In this document: piece by piece, positions 26,499 through 35,452 of the stretch | How the letters are laid out: every line of letters starts with the position of its first letter | Position numbering within the stretch: the first letter of the stretch is position 1 | NCBI RefSeq assembly: GCF_000757385.1 | Contig: NZ_JRHH01000006.1 | Location: 62,001-126,000, forward strand | Length of the DNA stretch: 64,000 nucleotides | Origin: Flavobacterium aquatile LMG 4008 = ATCC 11947 | Lineage (GTDB): Bacteria > Bacteroidota > Bacteroidia > Flavobacteriales > Flavobacteriaceae | Direction of reading: 5' to 3' | The notes under the pieces: model-generated | What the model saw: only the letters and a program-made list of their open reading frames with translations | Databases searched by the model: none | Told to the model about the DNA's origin: nothing | Position numbers and translations under genes: made by a program

Positions 26499-28517
26499 TT
26501 AAACAAATAATGACACTACTAAATCAATCAATTTTATTCCAATAAACGGAATGACTACACCACCAATTCCGTAGATAAATAAATTTCTACGCAACAAGGC
26601 CGAAGCACCAATTGGTTTGTAAGCAACACCTCGCAATGCTAATGGAATAAGGAATGGAATAATAATCGCATTAAAAATTACTGCTGATAAAATCGCACTT
26701 TCTGGACTGTGTAATCCCATAATATTCAAACCCTGTAACGCCGGAATCGCAGTAATGAAAAGTGCCGGAATAATAGCAAAGTACTTCGCAACGTCATTCG
26801 CAATTGAGAATGTTGTAAGCGTACCTCTTGTCATTAAAAGTTGTTTTCCAATTTCTACAATTTCAATTAATTTGGTTGGATCATTATCTAAATCAACCAT
26901 ATTCCCAGCTTCTTTCGCTGCTTGCGTTCCGCTGTTCATGGCAACTCCAACATTTGCTTGAGCCAAAGCCGGCGCATCGTTTGTTCCGTCACCCATCATG
27001 GCAACCAATCTTCCTTCGGCTTGCTCTTTTTTGATGTAGTTCATTTTATCTTCTGGTTTGGCTTCGGCAATGAAATCATCAACACCAGCTTTTTCAGCGA
27101 TAAATTTAGCAGTCAAAGGGTTATCTCCTGTTACCATTACCGTTTTGATTCCCATTTTGCGCAGACGTTCAAAACGTTCTTTCATTCCGGTTTTGATAAT
27201 ATCTTGCAACTCAATCACACCTTGCACTTGATTGTTTTTGATCACTACTAATGGAGTTCCACCATTAGACGAAATATCAATTACTTTTTGCGCTGTGTCT
27301 TGTGGATAACTATTCCCGGCTGTTTCAGAAATATTTTTCGCTGCATCTTGCGCACCTTTTCTAATGTTAGTTCCATCTTTTAAAACCACACCAGAGGTTC
27401 TAGTTTCGGCTGTAAATTTGATTAAAGTTGCGCCTTCAATCGATAGTTTATTGGCAACATCTTGCCCAGCCAATTCTACAATACTTTTTCCTTCAGGCGT
27501 ATCATCTGCAAGCGAACTCAACACGGCAGATTTTATAAAATCTTCTTGAGAAATTCCTTTTGTTGGATAAAAAGAAGTTGCTTTTCTATTACCAATAGTG
27601 ATTGTTCCTGTTTTGTCTAAAAGCAACACATCAATGTCACCAGCAGTTTCTACCGCTTTTCCAGATTTTGTAATTACGTTCGCACGCAAAGCTCTATCCA
27701 TTCCTGCGATTCCGATAGCTGATAATAATCCGCCAATAGTTGTTGGAATCAAACACACAAAAAGTGAAATAAATGCTGCTATGGTTATTGGTGCGTTAGC
27801 ATATTTTGCAAATGGCGCTAATGTAACAGTTACAATAATAAATACTAAAGTGAATCCTGCTAATAAAATGGTCAATGCAATTTCGTTTGGTGTTTTTTGA
27901 CGGCTTGCACCTTCTACCAACGCAATCATTTTATCAAGGAAACTTTCGCCTGGCTCTGATGTTACAATTACTTTAATTTTATCCGAAAGTACTTTTGTTC
28001 CACCAGTTACTGACGATTTATCGCCACCAGCTTCTCTAATTACTGGTGCACTTTCTCCAGTTATGGCACTTTCGTCAATTGTTGCCAAACCTTCGATAAT
28101 TTCTCCATCGGTAGCAATAATATCTCCAGCTTCGCAAACAAAGATGTCACCTTTTTTCAATTGTGCAGACGAAATGGTCTGTCCGTTTTCTAATTTGGCA
28201 GGCGTTTCTTCACGCGTTTTTCTTAAACTGTCGGCTTGTGCTTTTCCTCTGGCTTCGGCAATAGCTTCGGCAAAATTTGCGAAAAGTAGTGTTAGAAATA
28301 AAACTAGAAAAACAGTAAAATTATAAGCAAAACTTCCTTGTGAACTTTCTCCGAATAAAATCCAAAGACATACAAAAAGCATAACGGCTGTTCCAATTTC
28401 AACAGTAAACATTACTGGATTTTTGAACATTATTTTGGGGTTTAGTTTCACGAAAGACTGTTTGAAAGCTTCGTTAACCAACTCTTTTTGAAATAAATTA
28501 TTTTGAGATTTACTCAT
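26499..28517 (-). CDS. kdpB: Potassium-transporting ATPase ATP-binding subunit KdpB
   Basis: 672 aa P-type ATPase (class IA). Motifs include TGES in the actuator domain (ITGESAPV), the phosphorylation site DKTGT ([12 protein letters not shown]) and [15 protein letters not shown]. There are seven TM helices. It hydrolyses ATP to drive potassium through KdpA. Length and order match other kdp operons. Confidence 0.98.
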   Translation of the reverse strand: MSKSQNNLFQKELVNEAFKQSFVKLNPKIMFKNPVMFTVEIGTAVMLFVCLWILFGESSQGSFAYNFTVFLVLFLTLLFANFAEAIAEARGKAQADSLRKTREETPAKLENGQTISSAQLKKGDIFVCEAGDIIATDGEIIEGLATIDESAITGESAPVIREAGGDKSSVTGGTKVLSDKIKVIVTSEPGESFLDKMIALVEGASRQKTPNEIALTILLAGFTLVFIIVTVTLAPFAKYANAPITIAAFISLFVCLIPTTIGGLLSAIGIAGMDRALRANVITKSGKAVETAGDIDVLLLDKTGTITIGNRKATSFYPTKGISQEDFIKSAVLSSLADDTPEGKSIVELAGQDVANKLSIEGATLIKFTAETRTSGVVLKDGTNIRKGAQDAAKNISETAGNSYPQDTAQKVIDISSNGGTPLVVIKNNQVQGVIELQDIIKTGMKERFERLRKMGIKTVMVTGDNPLTAKFIAEKAGVDDFIAEAKPEDKMNYIKKEQAEGRLVAMMGDGTNDAPALAQANVGVAMNSGTQAAKEAGNMVDLDNDPTKLIEIVEIGKQLLMTRGTLTTFSIANDVAKYFAIIPALFITAIPALQGLNIMGLHSPESAILSAVIFNAIIIPFLIPLALRGVAYKPIGASALLRRNLFIYGIGGVVIPFIGIKLIDLVVSLFV

Positions 28518-28527
28518 GATATTTTAA

Positions 28528-30228
28528 TTATTTAGCTGAAAAATATTCAGCGATTGGACCTAAAGTTAAAGCTGGAAAGAACGATAAAGCTGCTACGATA
28601 AATATCACTGCAAAAACCATCAATCCGAAGGTAGATGTATCCGTTTTTAGGGTTCCGTTACTTTCTGGAATGTATTGTTTTTGGGCTAACATTCCGGCAA
28701 TAGCAACTGGTCCGATGATTGGTAAATATCTCGCAAAAAGCATTACAACTCCAGTAGCAATATTCCAAAACGGAGTATTATCGCCTAAACCTTCAAATCC
28801 GCTTCCGTTATTTGCAGAGGATGATGTGAATTCGTATAACATTTCACTGAATCCATGATAACCAGGATTGGCCAACCAACCCGATAATGCTTCTGAATCT
28901 GATGCGTATAAATGACTCGCTAAAGCAGTTCCAACCAATATTAAAAATGGATGTAACAAAGCTATAAACATCGCGATTTTCATTTCTTTGGCTTCGATTT
29001 TCTTGCCTAAAAATTCTGGTGTTCTTCCGACCATTAATCCGCTGATGAAAACACCTAGAATAATGAAGATGTAAAAGTTCAAAAATCCCACTCCAACTCC
29101 GCCATAAAAACAGTTGATCATCATTCCAAGAAGTGTTGTCATTCCTGCAATGGGCGTCATACTGTCGTGCATAGCATTTACAGAACCATTACTGGTAACT
29201 GTTGTGTACGTCGCCCAATTTGCGGAAGCAGCAGCACCAAAACGGACTTCTTTACCTTCCATACTTCCCATATTTTGAGAAATTCCCATATTTGAAATAG
29301 CCGGATTTCCATTCATCTCGCTAATTACAGCAGGAATTAAAAGCACCAGAAAACCTAAGGTCATCACGCTGTAAATTGTCCAAGATAATTTTTTGCGTTT
29401 CAAGATAAAACCTAAAGCAAAAACCATCGCAATCGGAATTAAAACTATAGAAATATTCTCAACAATATTGGTTAAGTAATTTGGGTTTTCCATAGGATTG
29501 GCTGAATTCGGACCGTAAAATCCACCACCATTGGTTCCTAATTGTTTGATTGCCACAAAAGCGGCAACTGGACCACGACTCACATTTTGTTCGTTTCCTT
29601 CCAGAGTTGTGATGGTATCTTTTCCTTCAAAAGTCATTGGAGTTCCATTCATCACTAAGATTATGGCTACTACAAATGATAAAGGCAATAAAACTCTTGT
29701 ACATGATCTAACGAAAAAACTGTAGAAATTTCCTAAAGTCGCAGACGTTTTTTCTTTCATAGCCATAAATACAGCGGCACAAATTGCCATTCCGCAACCA
29801 GCACTGATGAATTGCCAAAGCATCAAGGTCAACTGACCTAAATAAGACAATCCGCTTTCGCCAGAATAATGCTGTAAATTGGTATTGGTAATAAAGCTGA
29901 CTGTTGTATTAAAAGCCAAATCACCACTCATGGAAGGATTTCCATCTGGATTTAAAGGCAACCAAACCATATTTGTTAAAACCAAAATCGAAATAACAAA
30001 CCAAACAATATTGATAGTTAAAAGTGCTACCAAATGTTGTTTCCAGTTCATTTCTTTCGTTGGATTTATTCCTCCAATTTTAAAAAATAATTTATCAATT
30101 GGATTAAAAACTTTGTCCAACCACGTACTTTCATAGTTGAATATTTTGCCGATGTAACGACCAAGCGGAATGGCTAAAAGCATAACCAATCCGTACATGA
30201 AGATAATTCCTAATAGTTCTGAGTTCAT
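28528..30228 (-). CDS. kdpA: Potassium-transporting ATPase channel subunit KdpA
   Basis: 566 aa with about ten TM helices and four pore-loop repeats, including TNTNLQHYSGE-like TNTNLQHYSGES, GTNGGGFYGPNSA and SANNGSGFEG. These form the selectivity filter. It starts three bases after kdpF ends and is followed directly by kdpB. Confidence 0.98.
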   Translation of the reverse strand: MNSELLGIIFMYGLVMLLAIPLGRYIGKIFNYESTWLDKVFNPIDKLFFKIGGINPTKEMNWKQHLVALLTINIVWFVISILVLTNMVWLPLNPDGNPSMSGDLAFNTTVSFITNTNLQHYSGESGLSYLGQLTLMLWQFISAGCGMAICAAVFMAMKEKTSATLGNFYSFFVRSCTRVLLPLSFVVAIILVMNGTPMTFEGKDTITTLEGNEQNVSRGPVAAFVAIKQLGTNGGGFYGPNSANPMENPNYLTNIVENISIVLIPIAMVFALGFILKRKKLSWTIYSVMTLGFLVLLIPAVISEMNGNPAISNMGISQNMGSMEGKEVRFGAAASANWATYTTVTSNGSVNAMHDSMTPIAGMTTLLGMMINCFYGGVGVGFLNFYIFIILGVFISGLMVGRTPEFLGKKIEAKEMKIAMFIALLHPFLILVGTALASHLYASDSEALSGWLANPGYHGFSEMLYEFTSSSANNGSGFEGLGDNTPFWNIATGVVMLFARYLPIIGPVAIAGMLAQKQYIPESNGTLKTDTSTFGLMVFAVIFIVAALSFFPALTLGPIAEYFSAK

Positions 30229-30230
30229 TT

Positions 30231-30308
30231 TTAGAATTTTTCGGGTTTAAATAATACATAACAGATATAAAGAAATACTGCTATTGCGATGATGAAGAGT
30301 GCTGTCAT
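30231..30308 (-). CDS. kdpF: KdpF small membrane subunit
   Basis: A 25-aa frame: ATG at 30308, a single hydrophobic helix (ALFIIAIAVFLYICYVLF) and a KPEKF end. This is the size, position and composition of KdpF, which stabilises the KdpFABC complex. The stop lies two bases upstream of the kdpA start. It is easily missed because of its length. Confidence 0.85.
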   Translation of the reverse strand: MTALFIIAIAVFLYICYVLFKPEKF

Positions 30309-30311
30309 AAT

Positions 30312-30395
30312 TTAGATTTTTTCAAAAATTTCGATCATTTTAAAAAACAAAGCGAATAAAATCAATCCGCTTAAAGAAAGGATAATTGCCATCAT
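30312..30395 (-). CDS. 27-aa putative membrane peptide upstream of kdpF
   Basis: The frame begins ATGATG at 30395, with start overlapping the stop of the upstream gene (ATGA), and ends TAA at 30312, just 3 nt before kdpF. It encodes a hydrophobic stretch (AIILSLSGLILFALFF) and a short charged tail (EIFEKI). The overlap and tight spacing suggest it is translated as part of the operon, possibly an extra small subunit of the potassium pump. No homologue is recalled with certainty. Confidence 0.6.
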   Translation of the reverse strand: MMAIILSLSGLILFALFFKMIEIFEKI

Positions 30396-30673
30396 ACTCC
30401 AGAAGTGTTTATTTGTTTAAGATATTCCGCTTTAAGCGATTGAGGAAAGAGATTGGAAATGTTGCAATGGCGCAATTCCATGAAAGTAGAAACCGAGAAA
30501 ACGTAAACATTAGAAATAGCGTTTTTGGTTTCGTAACTTCCAGTAGCAAATAATCGTTCGGCAAGTGCCAAGCATTTTTTTGCTCTTACAATGTTTCCAG
30601 AAACAATGGCTGACTTGGTAATTTCAGCAAAGCGTTCGGCTTGTTTGTAAATGGTAGTAACCTGATTTTTCAT
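30392..30673 (-). CDS. Small conserved protein leading the kdp operon
   Basis: 93 aa, predicted all-alpha, with no signal or TM. The first 55 residues resemble a TPR-like two-helix hairpin (AERFAEITKSAIVSGNIVRAKKCLALAERLFATG). From memory, short proteins of this kind (DUF7674-like) lie in front of kdp genes in Flavobacteria, but I cannot verify that. It is translationally coupled to the 27-aa peptide by an ATGA overlap and would be the first gene of the operon. Function unknown. Confidence 0.7.
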   Translation of the reverse strand: MKNQVTTIYKQAERFAEITKSAIVSGNIVRAKKCLALAERLFATGSYETKNAISNVYVFSVSTFMELRHCNISNLFPQSLKAEYLKQINTSGV

Positions 30674-30704
30674 TAGTATGAATTTTTATGTTCATTCGCC
30701 TAAT

Positions 30705-30721
30705 GCCAAAAGTTGTTCCAA
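30705..30721 (-). promoter_or_regulatory. Sigma-54-like -24/-12 element ahead of the kdp operon
   Basis: Minus strand TTGGAACAACTTTTGGC: a TGG-x-AC -24 block, then TTG at the -12 position. The invariant -12 GC is GG here, or GC only with one extra spacer base. Start would be about 30694, 20 nt before the first ATG. No TAnnTTTG box exists in the leader, and the nearby regulator is a sigma-54 activator. Weak match. Confidence 0.35.
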
Positions 30722-30787
30722 TAAATAAAAAATTATGTAAGGTGTTGTGATAGTTGATTTTGTGATTGACGTGCCGAAAATTAGGCA

Positions 30788-30818
30788 TAAAAAAACCTAT
30801 CAAAATGATAGGCTTTTA
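30788..30818 (-). terminator. Terminator of the response regulator-DUF389 transcript
   Basis: CCTATCA (30796-30802) and TGATAGG (30806-30812) form a stem that on the minus strand is followed by eight T residues. It separates the regulator operon from the kdp operon. Confidence 0.85.
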
Positions 30819-30833
30819 TCAAAATAAGAAGTT

Positions 30834-31883
30834 TTATTTTAATTTATCGAGTTGGGCTTTAAGTTCGTCCAATTGTTTCTGTAACACTTGTATTTCCGAC
30901 CTGTTGTTTATCGCTTTTATTGTTTGAAACACTTTTACTTTGGTATCGTTTAAATCGTGTTTTACAAGTTTATCTTCGATTGATTTTGCTAAATTATCTT
31001 CGTATTCATTAACAATAACATCTATTGTAAGTGTTTTAGTCTCAACATCAATAGTAGTGTGAGTTACATGGTGCGTTTTTTCAATTTCATTGGCTACAAA
31101 ATACTTGATTTTATCATTATAGACATTTACCATCCAAAGATTATAAGCTAAATAAAGTGCTGGAAGAATGGCAATAAAAGCCAAAACACCAAAATAGCTG
31201 TTGATGTGTTTGATATTACTTTCAGAAAATCTCGCAAATTTTAGATAACGAGTAATGATATAACAACCCAAACAAATGAAAAGCGCATTGATAAAATAGG
31301 TGTATAAACCACCTAAAATATATTCCCATTGCAACGTTGCAATTCCATAACCAGCAGTACAAAGTGGTGGAATACATGCCGTTGCTACTGCAATTCCGAC
31401 TAAAACACGATTTCCGTCATGGCGTGAAATGGCTATCATTCCAGCCATTCCGCCGATAAATGCTAAGAAAATATCAAAAATTGTAGGTTTTGAAAACGAC
31501 AATAATTCGTCTGTTGCAATATGATATGGAGAAAGTAAATAATATAATGTCGAACACAAAATTGAAATTACAACAATTCTGAAAACATTTCTTAAACTCA
31601 ATTTTAATAGGTTACTATTCGAAGTTCCGAGCGAAAATCCGATACCAAAAATTGGTCCCATTAAAGGAGAAATAATCATGGCGCCAATTACTGCGGCTTT
31701 AGAATTGATGTTCAATCCGATGCAAGCAATAAAAATCGCAAATGCCATAATCCAGAAATTGGTGCCTTTAAAAATGACGCCCGATTTTATCTCGTCATAA
31801 GTAATCTGTTCCGCTTCTTGGTCGGTTTTTAGGTTTAAAACTGTTTTAAAATATCTTTTAATAACCGCTAAATTACTTGTCAT
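30834..31883 (-). CDS. DUF389 (TIGR00341) membrane protein
   Basis: 349 aa with about six to seven TM helices between 50 and 250 and the DUF389 core GAMIISPLMGPIFGIGFSLG. The C-terminal part (about 255-349) is soluble and ends in a coiled coil (EIQVLQKQLDELKAQLDKL). Function of the family is unknown. It lies 18 nt downstream of the sigma-54 response regulator on the same strand and is likely co-transcribed with it. Confidence 0.82.
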   Translation of the reverse strand: MTSNLAVIKRYFKTVLNLKTDQEAEQITYDEIKSGVIFKGTNFWIMAFAIFIACIGLNINSKAAVIGAMIISPLMGPIFGIGFSLGTSNSNLLKLSLRNVFRIVVISILCSTLYYLLSPYHIATDELLSFSKPTIFDIFLAFIGGMAGMIAISRHDGNRVLVGIAVATACIPPLCTAGYGIATLQWEYILGGLYTYFINALFICLGCYIITRYLKFARFSESNIKHINSYFGVLAFIAILPALYLAYNLWMVNVYNDKIKYFVANEIEKTHHVTHTTIDVETKTLTIDVIVNEYEDNLAKSIEDKLVKHDLNDTKVKVFQTIKAINNRSEIQVLQKQLDELKAQLDKLK

Positions 31884-31901
31884 AGCTGAACTTTCTTAAA
31901 A

Positions 31902-33236
31902 TTATAAACCGAATTCATCAATTTTACGATACAAAGTTGCAATACCAATTTCTAATAATCGTGCCGTTTCAGCTTTGTTTCCTTTAGTGTAATTCAACAC
32001 TTTTTGAATGTGTAATTTCTCAATACTTTGCATTGAAAAAGCCGACATTGTTTTATTAGAATTGTCTTGCTGATGCTGAATTTCGTAAGGTAAAACGTCT
32101 TGAGTTAAAATATCGTCCGCTAAAATAACCGAACGTTCAATAATGTTTTTTAGCTCACGAACATTTCCTGGCCAATGATATGCTTCTAGTTTTTGAAGAA
32201 AATCTGGTGTAATTTGAAGTTCTTTTTTATTGGTTTTTTCAGAAAATTGTTTGACAAAATAACTGGTTAACGGTGAAATATCTTTTATTCGTTCTCGCAA
32301 TGGAGGAATTATAATTTCGAAAATGTTCAGTCTAAAGTACAAATCAGATCGGAAATTATGATTTTCACTTTCTGTTTTTAAATCTCTATTGGTTGCAGCA
32401 ATTAATCGGAAGTTTGATTTTTTTGGAGTAGTATCTCCAACAGGAATGTATTGACTAGTTTCTAAAACACGAAGTAATTTGGCTTGCAAATCAATAGGCA
32501 TTTCTCCTATTTCATCCAAAAATAAAGTGCCGCCATTTGCCTCTTCAATAAAACCTTTTTTATCTTTTAAAGCTCCAGTAAAAGCGCCTTGTTTGTGTCC
32601 AAATAATTCACTTTCTAAAATTTCTTTGCTAAAAGTACTGCAATTTAAAGCTACGAATGTTTTTCCAACTCGATTGCTGTTTTCGTGAATCGCTTGTGCA
32701 AACACTTCTTTTCCGGTTCCAGTTTCTCCTGTTAATAAAACGGTCGAATCGGTTTTAGCAACTTTTTTGGCCAAATCAATTACTTGTTCCAAAGCTTTTG
32801 ATTTTCCGATTATAGTATCAAAGGAATATTTATCGGAGATTCGTTTTTCTAATTTTTGAACTTTCTTTTGAAGATCCGATTTCTCTAATGCTTTGTATAA
32901 AAGTGGAATAATTTTATCATTATCATCGCCTTTAACAATATAATCAAATGCACCGTTTTTCATGGCTTGAACTCCATCGGCAATTTTTCCAAAAGCGGTC
33001 AACAGAATTACTTCAACAAAAGGGAAATTTGACTTAATTTTTTCAAGAAAATCTACGCCATTTCCGTCGGGAAGTTTTACATCACATAAGATTACGTCAA
33101 TATCGTTTTGTTCTAATTTCTTAAAACCCGATTTTAAATCGCCAGCTTCAATAACATCAAAACCTTCCGATTTAACTATTCGAGCTAGAAGTCCGCGAAG
33201 TTTTTCTTCGTCATCAATTATGAGGATGTTTTTCAA
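31902..33236 (-). CDS. Sigma-54-dependent response regulator (NtrC family)
   Basis: 444 aa. Receiver domain 1-120 with phospho-acceptor D52 ([10 protein letters not shown]), AAA+ domain 140-380 with Walker A GETGTGKE (170-177), the sigma-54 loop GAFTGA (217-222) and Walker [11 protein letters not shown], then a C-terminal Fis-type helix-turn-helix ([19 protein letters not shown]). It activates RNA polymerase with RpoN when phosphorylated. It stands upstream of the kdp operon, where classical kdp loci have the OmpR-type KdpE; no KdpE exists here, so it probably takes that place. A sigma-54-like sequence lies upstream of the operon. Confidence 0.9.
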   Translation of the reverse strand: MKNILIIDDEEKLRGLLARIVKSEGFDVIEAGDLKSGFKKLEQNDIDVILCDVKLPDGNGVDFLEKIKSNFPFVEVILLTAFGKIADGVQAMKNGAFDYIVKGDDNDKIIPLLYKALEKSDLQKKVQKLEKRISDKYSFDTIIGKSKALEQVIDLAKKVAKTDSTVLLTGETGTGKEVFAQAIHENSNRVGKTFVALNCSTFSKEILESELFGHKQGAFTGALKDKKGFIEEANGGTLFLDEIGEMPIDLQAKLLRVLETSQYIPVGDTTPKKSNFRLIAATNRDLKTESENHNFRSDLYFRLNIFEIIIPPLRERIKDISPLTSYFVKQFSEKTNKKELQITPDFLQKLEAYHWPGNVRELKNIIERSVILADDILTQDVLPYEIQHQQDNSNKTMSAFSMQSIEKLHIQKVLNYTKGNKAETARLLEIGIATLYRKIDEFGL

Positions 33237-33269
33237 TTTGAAACTAAATTAGACTGCAAAATTACAGAA

Positions 33270-33701
33270 TTACTTTCTTCTAGTGTCAATAACGTAAATA
33301 ATCTTCCAAACCTCATTTTCTTTAAAAAGTGTAAAAGCATTTACGCCTTTGTGACTTAATTTATCATTTATGTAGAATTCATAAGGTGTCCAAGCGTGTG
33401 CCATTGTGCCATCAACTTGAATTGAATAATTCAAAATCTTCTCTTGAAAATTGAAATTTGCCGGAATCGAAGCTATCGATTTGTAAAATTCTGATGCCAA
33501 TTCATCTGATAATTTTCCTCCTTTTGCATTTTCTTGGATGGATTGCAGAAAAATTTTATCGGAACAAATTGATTTTAATTTTACAGTATCTTTTGCATGA
33601 AAAGCTTCAAAAAAAGTTTCGATTGTTTTCTGAACTTCTTGATTTTGAGCATGAACTGAACCCGAAAATATCAGAATCAGAAAGAATACTATTTTTTTCA
33701 T
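33270..33701 (-). CDS. Secreted NTF2-like (SnoaL-type) protein
   Basis: 143 aa: signal peptide 1-18 (ending VHAQ), then an NTF2-like cone fold with the pattern ETFFEAFHAKDTVKLKSICSDKIFLQS...VNAFTLFKENEVWKIIYVIDTR. The family includes isomerases, but small exported members are usually ligand-binding proteins of unknown role. It lies 33 nt upstream of the response regulator on the same strand and may be the first gene of that transcript. Confidence 0.75.
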   Translation of the reverse strand: MKKIVFFLILIFSGSVHAQNQEVQKTIETFFEAFHAKDTVKLKSICSDKIFLQSIQENAKGGKLSDELASEFYKSIASIPANFNFQEKILNYSIQVDGTMAHAWTPYEFYINDKLSHKGVNAFTLFKENEVWKIIYVIDTRRK

Positions 33702-33825
33702 TTTTATCTAAATTTAAAGTTACAATTATATTAGTATATTTTTATTCCCATTTATTACAAAACTAATCGAATTTAGTACTTTTACATTCTTAAATCTAAT
33801 AGTTGAAATTTAAAATCTAATATTC

Positions 33826-34644
33826 ATGTCAGTAGCTAAAAAAGATTACAAACGTATTACCACTAAATCATTAATTGAGATGAAAGCCAATGGAGAAAAG
33901 ATTTCGATGCTTACAGCATACGATTTCACCATGGCAAAAATTGTTGATACTGCTGGTGTTGACGTGATATTAGTTGGAGATTCTGCAAGTAATGTTATGG
34001 CAGGTCACGAAACGACTTTACCGATAACATTGGACCAAATGATTTATCATGCTTCTAGCGTTGTAAGAGCAATTGAACGCGCTTTAGTTGTTGTAGATTT
34101 GCCCTTTGGAAGTTATCAATCGGATCCAAAAGAAGCGCTTCGTTCTTCAATCAGAATTATGAAAGAAAGTGGCGGACATGCAGTAAAATTAGAAGGTGGA
34201 AGCGAAATTAAGGATTCTATCAAGAAAATATTAAACGCCGGAATTCCAGTTATGGGACATTTGGGTTTAACACCACAATCTATTTATAAATTTGGAACTT
34301 ACACTGTTCGTGCTAAAGAGGATGCTGAAGCTGAAAAATTACTTGAAGACGCAAAATTATTAGAAAAATTAGGTTGTTTTGCTTTGGTTTTAGAGAAAAT
34401 TCCGGCGCATTTAGCAGAAAAAGTTGCTCAAAGTATTTCGATTCCAGTAATCGGAATTGGCGCTGGTGGTGGAGTTGACGGACAAGTTTTGGTAATTCAT
34501 GACATGCTTGGGATGAACAATGAATTCAGTCCGAGATTTTTGAGAAGATATTTAGATTTATACGATCAAATGACAAAAGCAATTGGTAATTATGTTGCTG
34601 ATGTAAAGAGTAAAGATTTTCCAAATGCTAACGAGCAATATTAG
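33826..34644 (+). CDS. panB: 3-methyl-2-oxobutanoate hydroxymethyltransferase
   Basis: 272 aa TIM barrel. Metal ligands lie in [15 protein letters not shown] (D45-like) and VVDLPFGSY. The catalytic glutamate is in AVKLEGG and the end is [14 protein letters not shown]. It catalyses the first step of pantothenate synthesis, transferring a hydroxymethyl group from methylene-tetrahydrofolate to ketoisovalerate. panC is not adjacent. A 33-nt gap separates it from the pseudouridine synthase gene. Confidence 0.96.
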   Translation: MSVAKKDYKRITTKSLIEMKANGEKISMLTAYDFTMAKIVDTAGVDVILVGDSASNVMAGHETTLPITLDQMIYHASSVVRAIERALVVVDLPFGSYQSDPKEALRSSIRIMKESGGHAVKLEGGSEIKDSIKKILNAGIPVMGHLGLTPQSIYKFGTYTVRAKEDAEAEKLLEDAKLLEKLGCFALVLEKIPAHLAEKVAQSISIPVIGIGAGGGVDGQVLVIHDMLGMNNEFSPRFLRRYLDLYDQMTKAIGNYVADVKSKDFPNANEQY

Positions 34645-34677
34645 TGATTAGTGAATAGTAATTAGTAAATAGCAATT

Positions 34678-35373
34678 TTGGCAGAAAAAATCGTTTCCAA
34701 TAAATCCAATCTTCAAATTCTTCATGAAGACAATCACTTAATTGTGATTAATAAACGCGTTGGCGATATTGTGCAAGGCGATAAAACTGGTGACAAACCA
34801 TTATCTGAAGTTGTAAAAGAATACATCAAAGATAAATATGAAAAACCAGGCGAAGTCTTTCTTGGCGTTGTTCATCGACTTGACAGACCAACAACTGGAA
34901 TCGTAGTTTTTGCCAAAACCAGCAAAGCATTGGAACGATTGAATAAAATGTTTAGCGAAAGAGAAACTAGTAAAACGTATTGGGCAGTTGTAAAAAATAA
35001 AACTCCAAAAAACGAAGATAATTTAGTTCATTTTCTGAAAAGAAACGAAAAAAATAACACTTCGAAAGCGCATTTAAAAGAAGTTCCAGATAGTAAAAAA
35101 GCCTCTTTAGATTATAAAATCATCAAAGAATTAAATAACTATTTTGCTCTGGAAATCAATCTTCATACAGGAAGACATCACCAAATTCGTGCACAATTAT
35201 CAGCAATTGGTTCTCCAATAAAAGGCGATTTAAAATATGGATTTGATCGCAGTAATCCTGATGGTGGCATTCATCTTCATGCTAGAAAATTGAGTTTTAT
35301 TCATCCAGTTTCTAAAGAAAATATAGAAATTGTTGCTCCAACTCCATCGGATGCTATTTGGAATTCCATTTAA
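34678..35373 (+). CDS. RluA-family pseudouridine synthase
   Basis: 231 aa from a TTG start at 34678. The catalytic motif HRLDRPTTG (aspartate nucleophile) and the RNA-binding GRHHQIRAQLS and HLHARKLSF segments are present. There is no S4 domain, so it resembles the shorter RluA/RluC-type enzymes. It modifies uridine in rRNA or tRNA; the target cannot be told. It follows panB closely and may be co-transcribed. Confidence 0.9.
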   Translation: MAEKIVSNKSNLQILHEDNHLIVINKRVGDIVQGDKTGDKPLSEVVKEYIKDKYEKPGEVFLGVVHRLDRPTTGIVVFAKTSKALERLNKMFSERETSKTYWAVVKNKTPKNEDNLVHFLKRNEKNNTSKAHLKEVPDSKKASLDYKIIKELNNYFALEINLHTGRHHQIRAQLSAIGSPIKGDLKYGFDRSNPDGGIHLHARKLSFIHPVSKENIEIVAPTPSDAIWNSI

Positions 35374-35398
35374 AAAAGTATACATTTACGAAACATAA

Positions 35399-35446
35399 AC
35401 GTAGGGTTTCTACGTATGTACTTGTTATAACCCCAAATTATAATTG
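35399..35446 (+). promoter_or_regulatory. ACGTA-type site and -7-like box upstream of the DUF5723 gene
   Basis: ACGTA (35399-35403), 7 nt, TACGTA (35411-35416), then 22 nt to TATAATTG (35439-35446), one mismatch from TAnnTTTG. The ATG is at 35453, so the leader would be very short. Confidence 0.35.
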
Positions 35447-35452
35447 ATACCT

